A stretch of 64,000 nt of DNA from Alviniconcha marisindica (Eukaryota; Mollusca; Gastropoda; Provannidae), in contig JABMCL010000750.1 in the NCBI GenBank assembly GCA_018857735.1, forward strand, positions 32,501 to 96,500, in the 5' to 3' direction. Numbering within the stretch: the stretch's first letter is position 1; every line of letters begins with the position of its first letter. Below the pieces are notes generated by a model. The model was not told the DNA's origin and did not search any database. It worked only from the letters and a program-made list of their open reading frames with translations. Of the stretch, positions 51,901 through 63,906 are shown piece after piece. A program made the translations under genes and the position numbers.

Positions 51901-52559
51901 CTTTTGTCTACCTCTGAAAAGAAAATACCCAGCAACAACTTCTAATAACAAGTAAGTAAGTAGTGTCCAGTCATCCATTACGGTTATATTAGGGCGAGTT
52001 CTAATGACAAGGTAACGAGGGTAATGGCAAACACAGTTCTATGCACTAAAAACTCGACATTCACTGACTAGTCAGGCATTGCAGACGCTTCTGTTATCGG
52101 TAAGGTGGGGATGACATCTAGGAGAACTTTTGAGGGTTATCAATCAGATCCGCTGCGATACGCTTTGTCAGCGCTGCTGAATCGAGTTGCTACACGTCAG
52201 CTGTGGGCCTGACATCCAGAAAATTAAGCAGTGAACAGGAGCAATCCTCGCACGTGAAAATCTACACATACACATAATATACAACTTTGACTCGCTTGGC
52301 ACATACCCTGGGCAAACAGTCCAGTCGGAGAGACTCGAGAACGTTGGTCGTCACGTCAACACTACATGTCACTAGCTAGCTATCACCAGAGATTATAAAT
52401 ACAATCTTTGTATATTTTATAATCTTCGCTATTACCCGGAATGGTCCTACCCTAGAAAGGCACCGGCTGGGTGAGACCTGGTCCTATACACAAGTCGCTG
52501 ACAGTACTCGGGGACACCTCGCAGGCTGCATAAACATATCTGCTGCTGATGTCATGTAC

Positions 52560-52943
<384 letters not shown>

Positions 52944-53189
52944 TACGTGGTTTTGCTCCCGTTGCTCCCCACCCTTACTGCACGCTGTCGTTGTTCCTAC
53001 CGAACTTCTACCGTCGGGCAATCAGCTTTCGTCGCCACATAGTATTCACATCATTGATAATAGTCACGGGATGGTGGGGAATAAAAAGCCCTGACAATAA
53101 GGAACAGTCCCATGCCAACAAATGCGTGTTTATAATGCGTCAGTGCAGCATAGTTTACCGTGCAATCATCCAGACTGACGGTACAGCAG

Positions 53190-53672
53190 CACAGTTTTCC
53201 GCAGTCACTGAGACTGACGTCACAGTTGCACAATTCCGGCGAAATCGCACATACTGACGTCACAGCAGCACAGTTCCCGGCGAAATCGCACAGATTGACG
53301 TCACAGCAGCATAGTTCCCGGCGAAATCGCACATACTGACGTCACAGCAGCACAGTTCCCGGCGAAATCGCACAGACTGAAATCAAAGCAGCACAGTTTT
53401 CCAGCGAAATCGCAGAAATTGACGTCACAGCAGCAGTTCTCCATGTGAAATCGCAAGGACTGTCTGACAGCAGCAGCAGCAGGTTTTCAGTTATTGCGTC
53501 TGACGTCATTGCTGCAAGTTTTCCGTGCGAAATCGCCGAGATTGACGTCACAGCAGCAGGTTTTCCGCGAAGTCATCGCGTCTGACGTCGCTGCTGCAAG
53601 TTTTCCGTGCGAAGTCGCCGAGACTGGCGTCATAGCAGCGGGTTTTCCGCGAAGTCGCCGAGACTGACGTAG
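53190..53672 (-). repeat. about 41-bp minisatellite over the ASB stop codon, with seven TGACGTCA palindromes
   Basis: Units read GACTGACGTCACAGCAGCAC, AGTTCCCGGCGAAATCGCA. Perfect TGACGTCA occurs at 53215, 53255, 53296, 53337, 53420, 53501 and 53543. The last unit overlaps the final codons of the ASB gene (SLGDFAENPLL and stop). Confidence 0.93.
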
Positions 53673-54182
53673 CGGCGCATGAGGGCGGGGACGGGCAGTC
53701 CCTGGATCCGCTTGAGGATGGAGGTGTCGTCGGCGGCGCTGTTGAGGGCCAGCCTGACGGACGTGCGGCTCAGCTCCATCAGGGAGGGGGCGGAGCCTGC
53801 GCGCACTCGCAGCCAGTCCAGCAGCTCGTTCTTGGTCCTCATGGCCGCGCGCTCGGTGCCCGAGATGCGGTAGAAGAGCGGGGAGAAGGACGGGATCCTG
53901 CGCGAGCACTGGTCCACCTCGTCCAGCGTGGGCTGGTAGCCGCACAGCACCAGCAGCTTGACCACGTAGGCCTCGCAGCGCGTGAAGGCCTCCACCAGCA
54001 GGCTCCGGGAGTAGGCGCGGCTCGTGTAGCTCCTCTGGAACCGGCAGCCGTTGAAGAGGAGCAAGGAGGCCACGAAGCTCTTGTCGATGTCGATGGTGGC
54101 GGACAGCGGGGTCCACTGGCAGTCGCCCTGAGACAGCCGGCAGCCCGCCTCGATCAGCAGGCGCAGGATGGTGTCCAGCGAC
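53630..54182 (-). CDS. ASB-like exon 2 (last ankyrin units and SOCS box)
   Basis: Acceptor cgtacggcag. Encodes SLDTILRLLIEAGCRLSQGD to the SOCS box and stop at 53630. The final residues SLGDFAENPLL lie in the minisatellite, so the C-terminus may have been changed by repeat expansion. Confidence 0.88.
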
Positions 54183-56154
54183 CTGCCGTACGAGGAAAGA
54201 AAACACTGTTTTAAATAGATTACATACTGGTCACTCTTATTTAGTGAGCCGGGCTGGACTAGCGGTAAGGCGTTAGGCTGGTAAGCGGAAGGACCTCGGT
54301 TCCAATCTGCTTCGGCTCTCCTTTCTCTGCAAAAGTTGTGGTCTGTGGACACTATCTTGTGACTTTGTCCCTCACAGTTAATGAAACACTAAAATGGCTC
54401 TCATAACTGTCCACCTTAATGCAGAAGTCATTCTGGTGGTGACAGTGTAGCAAAATGTATATAATCTCCCTCTCCCCCCAGTTCCATACTCCCCCCACCC
54501 CCACCCCTTCTCCCCGTCCCTAATAAGCCTCGTGGTTTCTGTGGACGTTAAGCACCATGTTTACTTACTTACTTCAGTCTTATTTGACGCTTTCCTTTAT
54601 TTTGAGAAAAGAAGAGGCTCCTGTTTGTGTTGCGTGTAATACTGTACTCACAGTTAAACATATCTTGATTGAATGTGCTGATTTGCTGGAAATCAGGAAA
54701 AAAGATTTCGAACAGAAATCTTTGTATTCAAGGTTTCAAGGTTTTATTGAGCTTTTTGCCCCTGGGGGCTAGAAAGCGAAGTTACATTCGCACAAGACAT
54801 TCCTTCTGAACGTTATATTCGCACAAGACATTCCTTATGAACATCAATACTACTAATAAATGACTACCGCACTTTATACATAAGACGCTCAATTCACTCT
54901 TTCGGAACGTGATTCCTGAAATCATTTTTGATTTCTTGCGTGAGATTGGTGTGTTTTACAAAATATGAAATGTGTTAAGGTCATACTTGTGTGAAGTATT
55001 TTTAAAGAGTTGTTCAAAAATTTGAATGTAGAACATTGTACACTTCCCTTTATGAATAACTAGGAGATAAACAACCTAAATTTGTTTTTAGCCCTGATGT
55101 AACCCTTTGTGGCTGACTGGGCTCAAAGCACCAACTAACTAACCACCAACCAACCAACCAACCCACCAGCTAACTAACTAACTAACCTGCCGTACTCCGA
55201 AGAGCGCACGGAGATCTTGTAGTAGAAGATGGCAGTGAGGAAGGGCGTGGTGGCCGACACGGTGCTGGTCACGGCGTTGACGTCGCAGCCGCGGGCCAGG
55301 AGGGTGCGGATGACGTTCTCGCTGCCACTGCGGATGGCCTCATGCAGCGGGGTCCGCAGCTGTTTGTTGGCGGCGCGCACGTCGGCGCCGGCCTCGCAAA
55401 GCAGGCAGGCCAGATTGTCCAGGTCGGCGTGGATGGCGCGGTGTAGGGGCGTGTTGCCGGCGTCGTCCGCGCTGTTGATGTCGCAGACGGGCAGCGTCAC
55501 CAGAAAGGAGGCCAGGTCCGCGCGGCGGTAGTTGCAGGCCACGTGCAGCGGTGTGTGACCTTTGGCGTCGCGCGCGTTGATGACGTGGGCCGCCACTCTC
55601 CCCGCCGCGCCGCACGTGCAGTTGCCGTTCCTCGTGTCCGCTAGAGTTCGCTGCACTAGCGTTCTGACGCCGCCTATACTGCCGCCCCCGACGCCGCTCT
55701 CCGATTTGTCGCCGCAGTTTCTGTTGAGGACGTCCTCGGAGCGCTCCGACGACAGCGGGGCCGTTTCGTCCTCCAGGTTCCTGACCGAGTTTCCCGTCGT
55801 CAAGTTCCCGGGGCCCCGGCCCGGGTCGGCGCGAGCAACGCCGCACGCTGCGTAGCACGTGCAGGCTCGGGGCTGGACGCCGAGCGAGGCGGCGGAAGGC
55901 GTGAAGGTGGAGCCGGGAGCGTAGGAGAGGAGGAGGCAGAGGATGGCGAGGTGGCCGTACTGACACGCCCAGTGCAGCGCCGTCTTCCCGTCCTTGTCCA
56001 CCGCCTCTACCCGGCAGCCGCACGTCAGCAGCGCGCGCACCTTGTCCTCTCGCCCCGCCTTCACCGCCTCGAACAGCTGCTCCTCCTCGTCTAGAAACGG
56101 CGTAGGCATTGTAGGGGGAAAGACTTGGCGTAGGCGAGACTTTGTGTCTGGCAT
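53630..56154 (-). CDS. ankyrin-repeat and SOCS-box (ASB) protein, two exons
   Basis: Exons 56154-55187 and 54182-53630 join in phase (AG|G, Arg) for 506 residues. Two ankyrin units (about 24-85; KDGKTALHWACQYGHLAIL), a low-complexity insert (about 86-185), further units (about 190-365; AKGHTPLHVACNYRRADLAS, DAGNTPLHRAIHADLDNLAC, LRTPLHEAIRSGSENVIRTL), then a C-terminal SOCS box (about 455-503) seen as APSLMELSRTSVRLAL and IQGLPVPALMRRYV. ASB proteins are substrate adaptors that bind Elongin B/C and Cullin-5 through the SOCS box to direct ubiquitination. The subtype is unclear. An alternative start at Met16 (MPTPFLDEEEQ) is possible. The exons are CpG-rich compared with neighbouring DNA. The intron carries a SINE and a LINE fragment. 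Confidence 0.87.
54243..54570 (+). mobile_element. full tRNA-derived SINE in the ASB intron
   Basis: Head GAGCCGGGCTGGACTAGCGG, box B-like GGTTCCAATCTGC, body with ATGGCTCTCATAACTGTCCA, and tail CACCATGTTTACTTACTTAC. Confidence 0.9.
54572..54775 (+). pseudogene. LINE ORF2 carboxy-terminal fragment
   Basis: Frame reads LRKEEAPVCVACNTVLTVKH then ILIECADLLEIRKK. The C-x2-C...HILxEC pattern is the usual end of LINE ORF2 with a zinc-knuckle. Directly follows the SINE tail. Confidence 0.75.
55187..56154 (-). CDS. ASB-like exon 1 (ankyrin repeats)
   Basis: Encodes residues 1-322 plus two bases. Donor GGCAG|gttagt. The low-complexity insert is rich in Gly, Ser, Arg and acidic residues and has several Cys (ACTCYAACGV, NGNCTCGAAG). 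Confidence 0.88.
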
Positions 56155-56159
56155 GCAGT

Positions 56160-56365
56160 GCCGCTTGGGGGTATGGGGTTTGTTTCGTTCTGCTTTCGGT
56201 AGAGACTCGAAGATATGGATCTATCACGGGGTATGGAGAGTGTTTCGTTCTGCGTTCGGTAGAGGAATCGAAGATACGGATCTACCACGTGGTATGGGGT
56301 TTGTTTCGTTCTGCGTTCGGTAGAGAATCGAAAATATGGATCTATCACTTCTGCGCTCTATGAAA
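56160..56365. repeat. about 57-bp tandem repeat upstream of the ASB start
   Basis: Four copies of GGTATGGGGTTTGTTTCGTT, CTGCGTTCGGTAGAGAATCG, AAGATATGGATCTATCAC. Lies in the putative promoter/5' UTR of the ASB gene. Confidence 0.93.
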
Positions 56366-56484
56366 AGGTTAGATATGCATCGATCACAGTATTTTGCTAG
56401 CAGGCACTGAAGAACTTCGTTTTGTGTTTGCTTGGCAGTAGTTTACATTGACGGCAAACGGTCCTAATTTCAGCAGTACCAAAG

Positions 56485-56700
56485 AGAGATGTGATGCTGG
56501 AGTTTGTCACTTTAAACAAGCTGGAGTTTGTCACTATAAGCAAACATAGGAGTTTGTCACTTTAAACAAGCTGGAGTTTGTCATTTTTTAAACAAACAAA
56601 CTGGAGTCTGTCACTTTAAACAAACATAGGACTAGGAGTCTGTCACTTTAAACAAACATAGGAGTTTGTCACTTTAAACAAACATTGGAGTTTGTCTCTT
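56485..56700. repeat. about 30-bp tandem repeat
   Basis: About eight copies of GGAGTTTGTCACTTTAAACA followed by AACATA. Confidence 0.93.
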
Positions 56701-59499
56701 GGTGTTACGCGCTTCAAGCATCAGCCTGCCAGTTCTGATATGTCGCATCATTTGTAAAAAAGAATAGCACCAGATATGCAATGCAAATGCGTCGTCTCAC
56801 ACTAGTGGGTAATTGCTCTCGTCGCAAGCACGAGATTGCAATACACTTCATTGATACACAAACCTGCGGAGACTACGATTAAAATTGAATACTGCAAGAA
56901 TCTGAACTGGATCCTGAACTGCTGTCTTCATAATAATACTGCACTCGGTTTAAAATGAAAGAAAAAAAGAAAGAGAAAGAAAATACATACATGTATATAT
57001 ATATATATACACACAAAAGAACACACTTGAGTCTCGGTCGAGACTAGAAATTGCACAGTATTGTTGATGGAGATTGTCGTCTTTCGTTTTATTCTTTTAC
57101 AGCAGATGAGTATCAAAACGGGTCACTGCATGCACGCACACACTCAAGGGGTCGATTTTACATGCGATAATTTCATCCATCGCCCTCGGGCAGAATCGAG
57201 CTTCAAGCTAGCAAAGTGATAAAGACAAAAGGCGACTTAGACATACAACTGGGTTCGGGTTGTATAACACTGTCGACGTATGTTCACGAAGCGGTCGGTA
57301 GATCAGTCGTAGGCAACATCCGTCATCCCCGCACTAAGGATGGCAGTGACCCGAATCCAGACTGGCACTTCCATAGGCGGCACCATACCACTGCTCATAA
57401 GACGATTCTGCACAGCGATTGTCACACTGCGCTGCGGTGGAAGACGAACTGAACACCGATTTTTAGCCCGTCGTTGATGTTGAATGTGTTGCTCTACGTC
57501 CACAGAAACTGTAGGTTTATTAGGGACGGGAACCCAGAACGTCCACCTCGACTTTAACAGAGCTCTGAGCCCGTCGTTAGAAGCATGGACCTATATATAG
57601 ATCCATGGTTAGAAGCGTGGTAAGAGGATGTCCGTCCCATTCGCTGGGTCGACTTGTCCGTGGTTAAAGTGGGCGTAGGATTATAGTGTACGCGGGACTG
57701 AAATCGTCATAAAGGACCGGCGCTCGTTCGATCGGTGGGGGTCGTGGCTAACAGACGTGGCGGCGTGTGAAAGTTCTATATGCAGGCGCGCATAGCCAGG
57801 GCAAACAAACGCCGGCCTACATAGTCCGCTGAAGAGGGTTGATCCAGGCTTTATGACCGCTGTGCGGCCAGCCAGCAATTAACCCAGTCGTCGGCATCTT
57901 CGTTAAAGGACCTTGAGAGCACTTCAACCCGATACCTGTTTTACACGTACACGCCACCCTGGGCCCCTCCACGGCTGACAACACCCACCGTTTTTTATGG
58001 GCAAGGTGAGACTGATAGAAATCTTGACGACGCCTCGGTCCTGCAACGACCATCTGTAAGCTTAGTCTCCGTGACGCCTTGACCCACGGCCTTGAGAAAG
58101 GGTCGTTACTGAAAGTTATGATGGAATAGCTTAGGCTGGCAAAGACCAACTTTAAACTTTTAGCCTAAGAAGTCTGATTACCATAACATACCATAACATA
58201 CTGTCTCTCTCATGCCCACCTCGCATTTAAGTAGTCTAGTCCCCCAGCACGAGATATGACGTGTTATTGTGGAAGTACGTGGCGTTTCTCGACAAGGTCT
58301 CGACGTGGGTGGGTCGGGGCGTTCTTTGCCTGGACACGCTTGTCCACAAGATATCAGCGATGATAGCATTAAAGACTCTACGGCCCTCTCTTCTGTTATC
58401 AGCGATGATAGGATTAAACACTCTACGCTTCTGTCCTTTACAGCACTGGGTTCAGCTCACGAGGAAACCGGAGCCTCACCTTCTTTAGCGCCTTCACGTT
58501 GAATTACAGAGAGTGCTCAGTGTTCACAATTACAGAGAGTGCTCAGCAGGACAAACTACATCTCATCCTAGTGAAGCGCTTTTTGAGGAGATCGTTGTGT
58601 GAGGCTCGCCTGACGACCGCCGTGACGTGACGACGCCTCCACAACTACGGCTGTGGCGTCCGGCATTGTGGTTGCTGGCGCAGCGTGTTCCTCTTTTTCA
58701 GGGAGGGTCCAAATCCAGCCTTCACGTGTCGGATCACCCCCTGAGCCAAGCCGACACTAACTGCATGGCGGTGTCCAGTTCCTTATTGTCAAAACACCCA
58801 CAGGCGCCTCGCCCTTGCCTGCTCAGTCTTAATCTGCATGAACAGACCTGACACTCAGTTCTCACGCGCTTTTGATCGCCGGGCGCCAGCTAGTCCCAAC
58901 ACCGACCGTCACTACAGACCTGCTTTGCACTCCCGCGCCATAAAATCACAAACATAACTTATTCCTTAAATATCCATTCATAAACTGCTAGGCTTCACAC
59001 GTAGAACATCAAATCACGAAACAACACCCGCGGGTTGGAAAAAACAAAAGCTGATTCATTTGCCTATCATAGTTTTCCATTAGTTTTTCAATCAGCCTTG
59101 ATCCCGGGACCAGGTGTTGCCCGGGGTCAGTTCATTACAGCGGCGTATATGCACGTGCTGCTTGGCGGATGGGAGGCAGACAACACGTCCCGAGGTCAAT
59201 ACGGTAAGTCGACGTCTGACGCCACAGCTGGCTGGCAGCAGCTGTCAGGGCGCTCTCGCTGCTGGTGGGGCTGACTTCAAGCGACTCTGAAACACCAAAT
59301 AACAGACGGATTATTTTTGCTGTATGGTTCTGGGTACTATAAATTATTCACGATTTCCATTTTCGAAAAAGCGTGATAAACACGCGCATTGGGATGTGTT
59401 AAAGTCGCGCGCGGCGCACATGCACGCACGCACAGACACCACACACATACACGCGCGCACGCGCACGCGCACGCACGCATACGCACACACACTGCACGC

Positions 59500-59535
<36 letters not shown>

Positions 59536-59538
59536 ACA

Positions 59539-59576
<38 letters not shown>

Positions 59577-59745
59577 CCCACAGCACAGCGAAATGTTTCC
59601 ACCTGAGCGATCCCCGCCAGTTTTGCCGCAAGGTCACCGTCATAATTTAAACTCAGAAACCCCTAAGCCATTTAATTACATCTTGCAATGTAGTCCATAC
59701 AAGTCCAATGCAATAACAGCCACAGTGTAAAACAAACAGATGGCA
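56701..59745. other. intergenic stretch without recognised gene
   Basis: Includes a short SINE fragment (57483-57572), a two-copy 46-bp repeat ATATCAGCGATGATAGCATT (58348-58432) and a CA/CGCA microsatellite (59415-59575). Open frames in 57.2-58.9 kb have no domain I recognise. Confidence 0.5.
57483..57572 (-). repeat. SINE-family fragment (CCACCTCGACT module)
   Basis: CTCTACGTCCACAGAAACTG, TTATTAGGGACGGGAACCCA and CCACCTCGACTTTAACAGAG. Confidence 0.65.
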
Positions 59746-60065
59746 CTGAGCCGGTTTGGCCTAGCAGTCAGGCGTTAGGCTGGTAAGCGGAGGGACCTCG
59801 GTTCGAATCCGCTTCGGCTCTCCTTTCTCTTCAAAAGTTGTGTCTATGGACACTCGTCCCTCAGAATTATGAAACATTAAAATGGCTCTCATCGCTCCCC
59901 ACCTCAATGCAGAAGTCATTCTGGTGGTGACAGTGTAGCGATAAGTATATAATCTCCCTCCCCTCCCCCAACCTCCATACCCCCCTCCTCCCCCCTTCTC
60001 CCCGTCCCTAATAAGCCTTATGGTTTCTGTGGACGTGAAGCACCATGTTTATTTATTTACTTACA
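59746..60065 (+). mobile_element. full tRNA-derived SINE
   Basis: Head GAGCCGGTTTGGCCTAGCAG to GGTTCGAATCCGCTTCGGCTC; GAGCCG pairs with the closing CGGCTC, so the tRNA-like acceptor stem is kept. Tail CACCATGTTTATTTATTTAC. Confidence 0.92.
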
Positions 60066-60104
60066 AACAGACGGACTTTCCTCTTCGTGGAAGCTGCAAA
60101 ATGC

Positions 60105-60415
60105 TACACTCTGGTAAATCCGATGATGTATCAGTCACAAGCTCCTCTCTAGCAATTCACACTGGTTGACTGGGCGTAAAATACCAAGTTACTTACTTTA
60201 CCAATTCGTGTGGTCTGACACTAACCTGTCGTCTTCTTCTTGGCAAATCTGTTGGCATATTAGTCACAAGCTCCTCTCTACCAGTTTGTGTGGTCTAGCT
60301 AGCTGACACTAAACGTGTCGTCTTCCTCTTGGTAAATCTGCTGGCCTACCATTTGGTGTCGTCTAACAGTGACACTAAACGTCTCATCTTCCTCCTGGTG
60401 GCATTCGGCGGAGAA
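60105..60415. repeat. degenerate tandem repeat, about 90 bp
   Basis: Three to four copies of CAAGCTCCTCTCTANCANTT and GACACTAAACGTGTCGTCTT with TTGGTAAATCTGCTGG. Confidence 0.75.
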
Positions 60416-60796
60416 ACAAAACAAATGCCCATACATATCTCCCCAGGTAATCGCTAGTGGCGGTTCATTTTTGCAGAAGTGAAATCCACACCTGACACAC
60501 CAACAGGATCTTGGTAAAGAGACCCGGCGTCGCCCGACTGGCGTGTAAAACAATTATAGTCAGCTGTACAAGTGTTTGTTCCAACACTGGACACCAAAAC
60601 AACACAACCAAATAGCTGAACCTAAACCAGATAAGTGTCTACATCTCATTTTTCATCGTTTAATTGTTGTGTTAAGTGTTGTTTTGTGGCTTGAAAAAGG
60701 GACCTACTAACCTTTTTTTATGTGTTTGGATCTTGTATAAGTGTTTATTTAATAATAGAAATACCGCAACAAGCGTCAACATTCACTTTATTTTTA

Positions 60797-60962
60797 CCAG
60801 ATGAAGTTTTTGTCCAAACATAATTCTGCAGCAATGTGTGAAGTTTTTGTCCAAACATAATTCTGCAGCAATGTGTGAAGTTTTTGTCCAAACATAATTC
60901 TGTAGCAATGTGTGGGCACACATTGCTGCAGAATTATGTTTGGACAAAAACTTCATCTGCCC
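60797..60962. repeat. three direct copies followed by one inverted copy (hairpin)
   Basis: GAAGTTTTTGTCCAAACATA, ATTCTGCAGCAATGTGT is repeated three times, then its reverse complement follows after a short GGGC loop. The arms pair over about 40 bp. Confidence 0.95.
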
Positions 60963-61068
60963 ACAAACCACAACCTTTTTGAAAAGAGAGGAGAGCCGAA
61001 GCGGTATCGAACCGAGGTCCTTCCGCTTACCAGCCTAACGCCTTACCGCTAGGCCAAACCGGCTCACA
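60962..61068 (-). mobile_element. truncated tRNA-derived SINE head, minus orientation
   Basis: Reads GAGAGCCGAAGCGGTATCGA, ACCGAGGTCCTTCCGCTTAC and GCTAGGCCAAACCGGCTC. Body and tail are missing; the hairpin repeat replaces them. Confidence 0.88.
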
Positions 61069-61802
61069 CAACCAAAGATTAAGGCAGTATAATATTATAC
61101 TCTCTGACCCTGAGTGAGCAAATTCAGCTTCCTCTGTCAGGTCAGTTCAAACAAATCCCCGTCTCTGTCAGCGAACGACGGGAGGTCCAGGGTCCCATCA
61201 AAGGTTGCCATTGTACGGCTTAACTGTAACTGTAAAGATAACCAGGATACGGTCTTTGGCTCTGTCCACGGACTTTGCATCCACGGCTCTGTATCCCCTC
61301 ACTAGTCCCGCCGAGCTATTGTCAGGTGGGAACAGGTTAGAGCCAACGGCTGAACAAAGACATCCATCCCTCTGGACACAACAACGCCTGGAGGGTAAGC
61401 GTTTCAGTTGGTAACCAGCAATTTACTAGGGGCTTAGTTCTCTATACACAAGTGTTGTTCACAAAGAAGACAGGTTCTCGAAATTGATATGGCATTCCCT
61501 TCAAGTTGTAAAAGTTTAAAGTTCCCCATCGGTTGTTTGGTTTCGGTTGTGTGTGTGTGTGTGTGTTTATTTGTTTTTTGTTACAAAGCCTGGCTTTTCG
61601 AAACGGAGACGGCACTCCTACCAAGTTGGAAAAGATTTATTTTATTTGTATCGGTTGTTGTTGCGTTTCGGTTGATTCTGTTTTGTTTTTGTTTGTTTGT
61701 TTTGTTTTGTTTTGCTAGTGGCCCTCAGCTAAAACCCTGAGGTCTGCAGAAGGTTGTGTGTGAAAGGTAGCGTGTGCAACCGTTTCCCCATATCTCTACA
61801 TT

Positions 61803-61803
<1 letters not shown>

Positions 61804-61893
<90 letters not shown>
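61804..61893. repeat. (CA)n microsatellite
   Basis: CA dinucleotides with one CC slip. Confidence 0.98.
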
Positions 61894-61898
<5 letters not shown>

Positions 61899-62099
61899 AG
61901 TGCACAGTCATCCGCCACTGCAATCGCATTGTCTTTGTGACTCGATCTGCTCTACACAACAGTTGAAACAGCAATTAGCGGAGTACACAAGCTGCTTCGC
62001 ACTGGCGAGGTCCCCACTGGGTTAACATAGTTGTTGTTCTGGCGGTGGTCCACGGCCTTCTCGGTCTTTTGAAGGTCGGAGCGCGCGGACAAGCCACTC

Positions 62100-62188
62100 A
62101 CTCTTTCTCCCACATCCCCTTTCCCCGTCACTAATAAGCGATCTTGCTTCTGTGGACGTAAAGCAACATGTTTACTTACTTACACTTC
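62100..62188 (+). repeat. SINE tail fragment
   Basis: TTTCCCCGTCACTAATAAGC, TTCTGTGGACGTAAAGCAAC and ATGTTTACTTACTTACAC match the 3' end of the tRNA-derived SINE. Confidence 0.8.
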
Positions 62189-62374
62189 TTACTTCCACTT
62201 CTCTTACTCTTCTCTCCGCATCCACTTCGGGACCAACGTGGGTTGTCGTGTTGCCTGCTAGCTGTGTATCAGTGGATGCCTAACTAAGCGGATCTTGCTG
62301 ATTGAAAAGACTGTGATCGACATTGTCAACAGCAACGGGAGCGTGGTGGCTGGTACTATACAGTCGAGTGCCAA

Positions 62375-62465
62375 ACGCGGCGGGATAATCTTCTTCCGGG
62401 TCAACTTTCTGTGCTGATTCTTATTTCGGTATCCGCTCCACCCCCGTGTTACCGCAGTAGCACGT
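62375..62465 (+). repeat. SINE fragment, same family as 14150-14345
   Basis: GGGTCAACTTTCTGTGCTGA, TTCTTATTTCGGTATCCGCT and CCACCCCCGTGTTACC. Confidence 0.75.
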
Positions 62466-62762
62466 CGCGCGTGTGTTGCTGTGAGTGTGTGTAGGTGTGT
62501 GTCAGTGGGGGTGCGCGGCGCGTGAGCATTTGTGAGATGTGATGAGCTGTGTACGTCGAAATTGCGGCCGATCAGCAGGTACGACGGAAGCGGTGGCCTG
62601 GTACTAACAGCGCACGTAGCCAAACGGCGTTTGCTGGCACTTGGCTGTGCGGCCAGGCGTGCGGGACTATTGATTGTTTGCATAACTTCACGAGTTGCCT
62701 CACGCCGCCTTGTCGCCGCTGTGTGTAGCCACTGACCGGAAGGAAAGGCCAATTATTGTGCG

Positions 62763-63075
62763 CGGGTGTGTGTGTGTGTGTGTGTGTGGTGCGTGCGTGT
62801 GTGTGTGTGGTGTGTGTTGTGTGTGTGTGTGTGTGGTGTACTGTGCGTGTGTTGTGGTGTGGATGCGCGTGTTGTGTGATGTGTGTGTGTGGGGGCGGGG
62901 TGCGCGCGTGGGAGGGGTGTGATGTGTGTGGGGGTGGGGGGGGGGAAGTGGGGTGTGTGTGCGTGTGTGTGTGTGTGCGTGTGTTGCTGTGAGTGTGTGT
63001 ATGAGTGTGCATGAGTGTGAGCGCGCGCGTGTGCATGTGTCGCCGTGTGTTTGTGTGTACGTGCGCGCGTGTGGG
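62763..63075. repeat. GT-rich microsatellite cluster
   Basis: GT and GC-rich repeats with a short G-run, over about 300 bp. Confidence 0.95.
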
Positions 63076-63861
63076 TGTCGCCGGAAGGGCGGACGGCGTC
63101 TATGCACAAACGAGCAGACCCGTCGACGAGGTGTCGGAGACCCAAAAACAATCTGCCGATCGATCCTTCCCACGCACATTGATGAATTTATAGGCTTACA
63201 GGCATGCACAAGCGACCACAATCGAACTCCACTTTACGGACTCTAGCCTATATATATATATATAGCGCCTCTGTGGTTACGCCCACCGAGTCTGGACTTG
63301 TGAGTCACAACACCCGCTAATGACCAACAACAAATAATTCATCTAACCTGTCTGCAGCTGCTTTCCGACACAACCAGTCCCCTGCTATGCGTACCGCCAC
63401 AGCTTACTGCCGGCGGAAGCTCACCTGAGCGGAGTCTTGACCCAGCATAAGCGGTGCGTTTGCATCAGCACACAGGTGGACAAATGCAAGTATTGACACA
63501 GTCAGGAAACTAATATTCCGCCACTCAAGAGGGATCTGCTGTGATGGGGCGGCCTTCGCTCGAAAGCCGTGTACATATATATATAGTGGATTACTTCCGT
63601 CGTCATGCAGCTCTCACTCTAGCGTGGACATTATAAAGCACGGTCAGAGATCATAAGGAGACTCGGAACCCCACGTACGCTCGAGAAGTAGGTGGTACTT
63701 CGTACTCGGCCATCAGTGACTGTACGTGTGAGTGGAGACACAAAGTGTAAGTCAGATACGATCGCCCAGTACGTTTTATATACACATATTATTCTAGCGG
63801 GTATGGATTTTCCTATACAGTACGTTGTTTAACATCACTGGTTGTATGGTTATAGGCTAAC

Positions 63862-63906
63862 ATGGGTCCCGTTTTGGGGGCACTGAGCCTACTGGCTTTT
63901 TTTCGT
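63862..63906 (+). CDS. possible first coding exon with signal peptide, gene continues off the window
   Basis: The frame MGPVLGALSLLAFFR is hydrophobic and followed by a strong donor CGT|gtaagt. Upstream, GGTTATAG|GCTAAC could be the acceptor of this exon and AAAGT|gtaagt near 63746 the donor of a 5' UTR exon. A TATATATATAG block at about 63575-63585 could be a TATA box. All of this is inference from short signals. Confidence 0.3.

Noticed and set aside
57216..58851. Several short open frames on both strands
   Set aside because: None shows a domain, splice continuity or repeat-family similarity that I can support.
59746..59822. Possible functional tRNA gene
   Set aside because: The head folds partly like a tRNA, but it is followed by the same body and tail as other dispersed copies, so it is a SINE.
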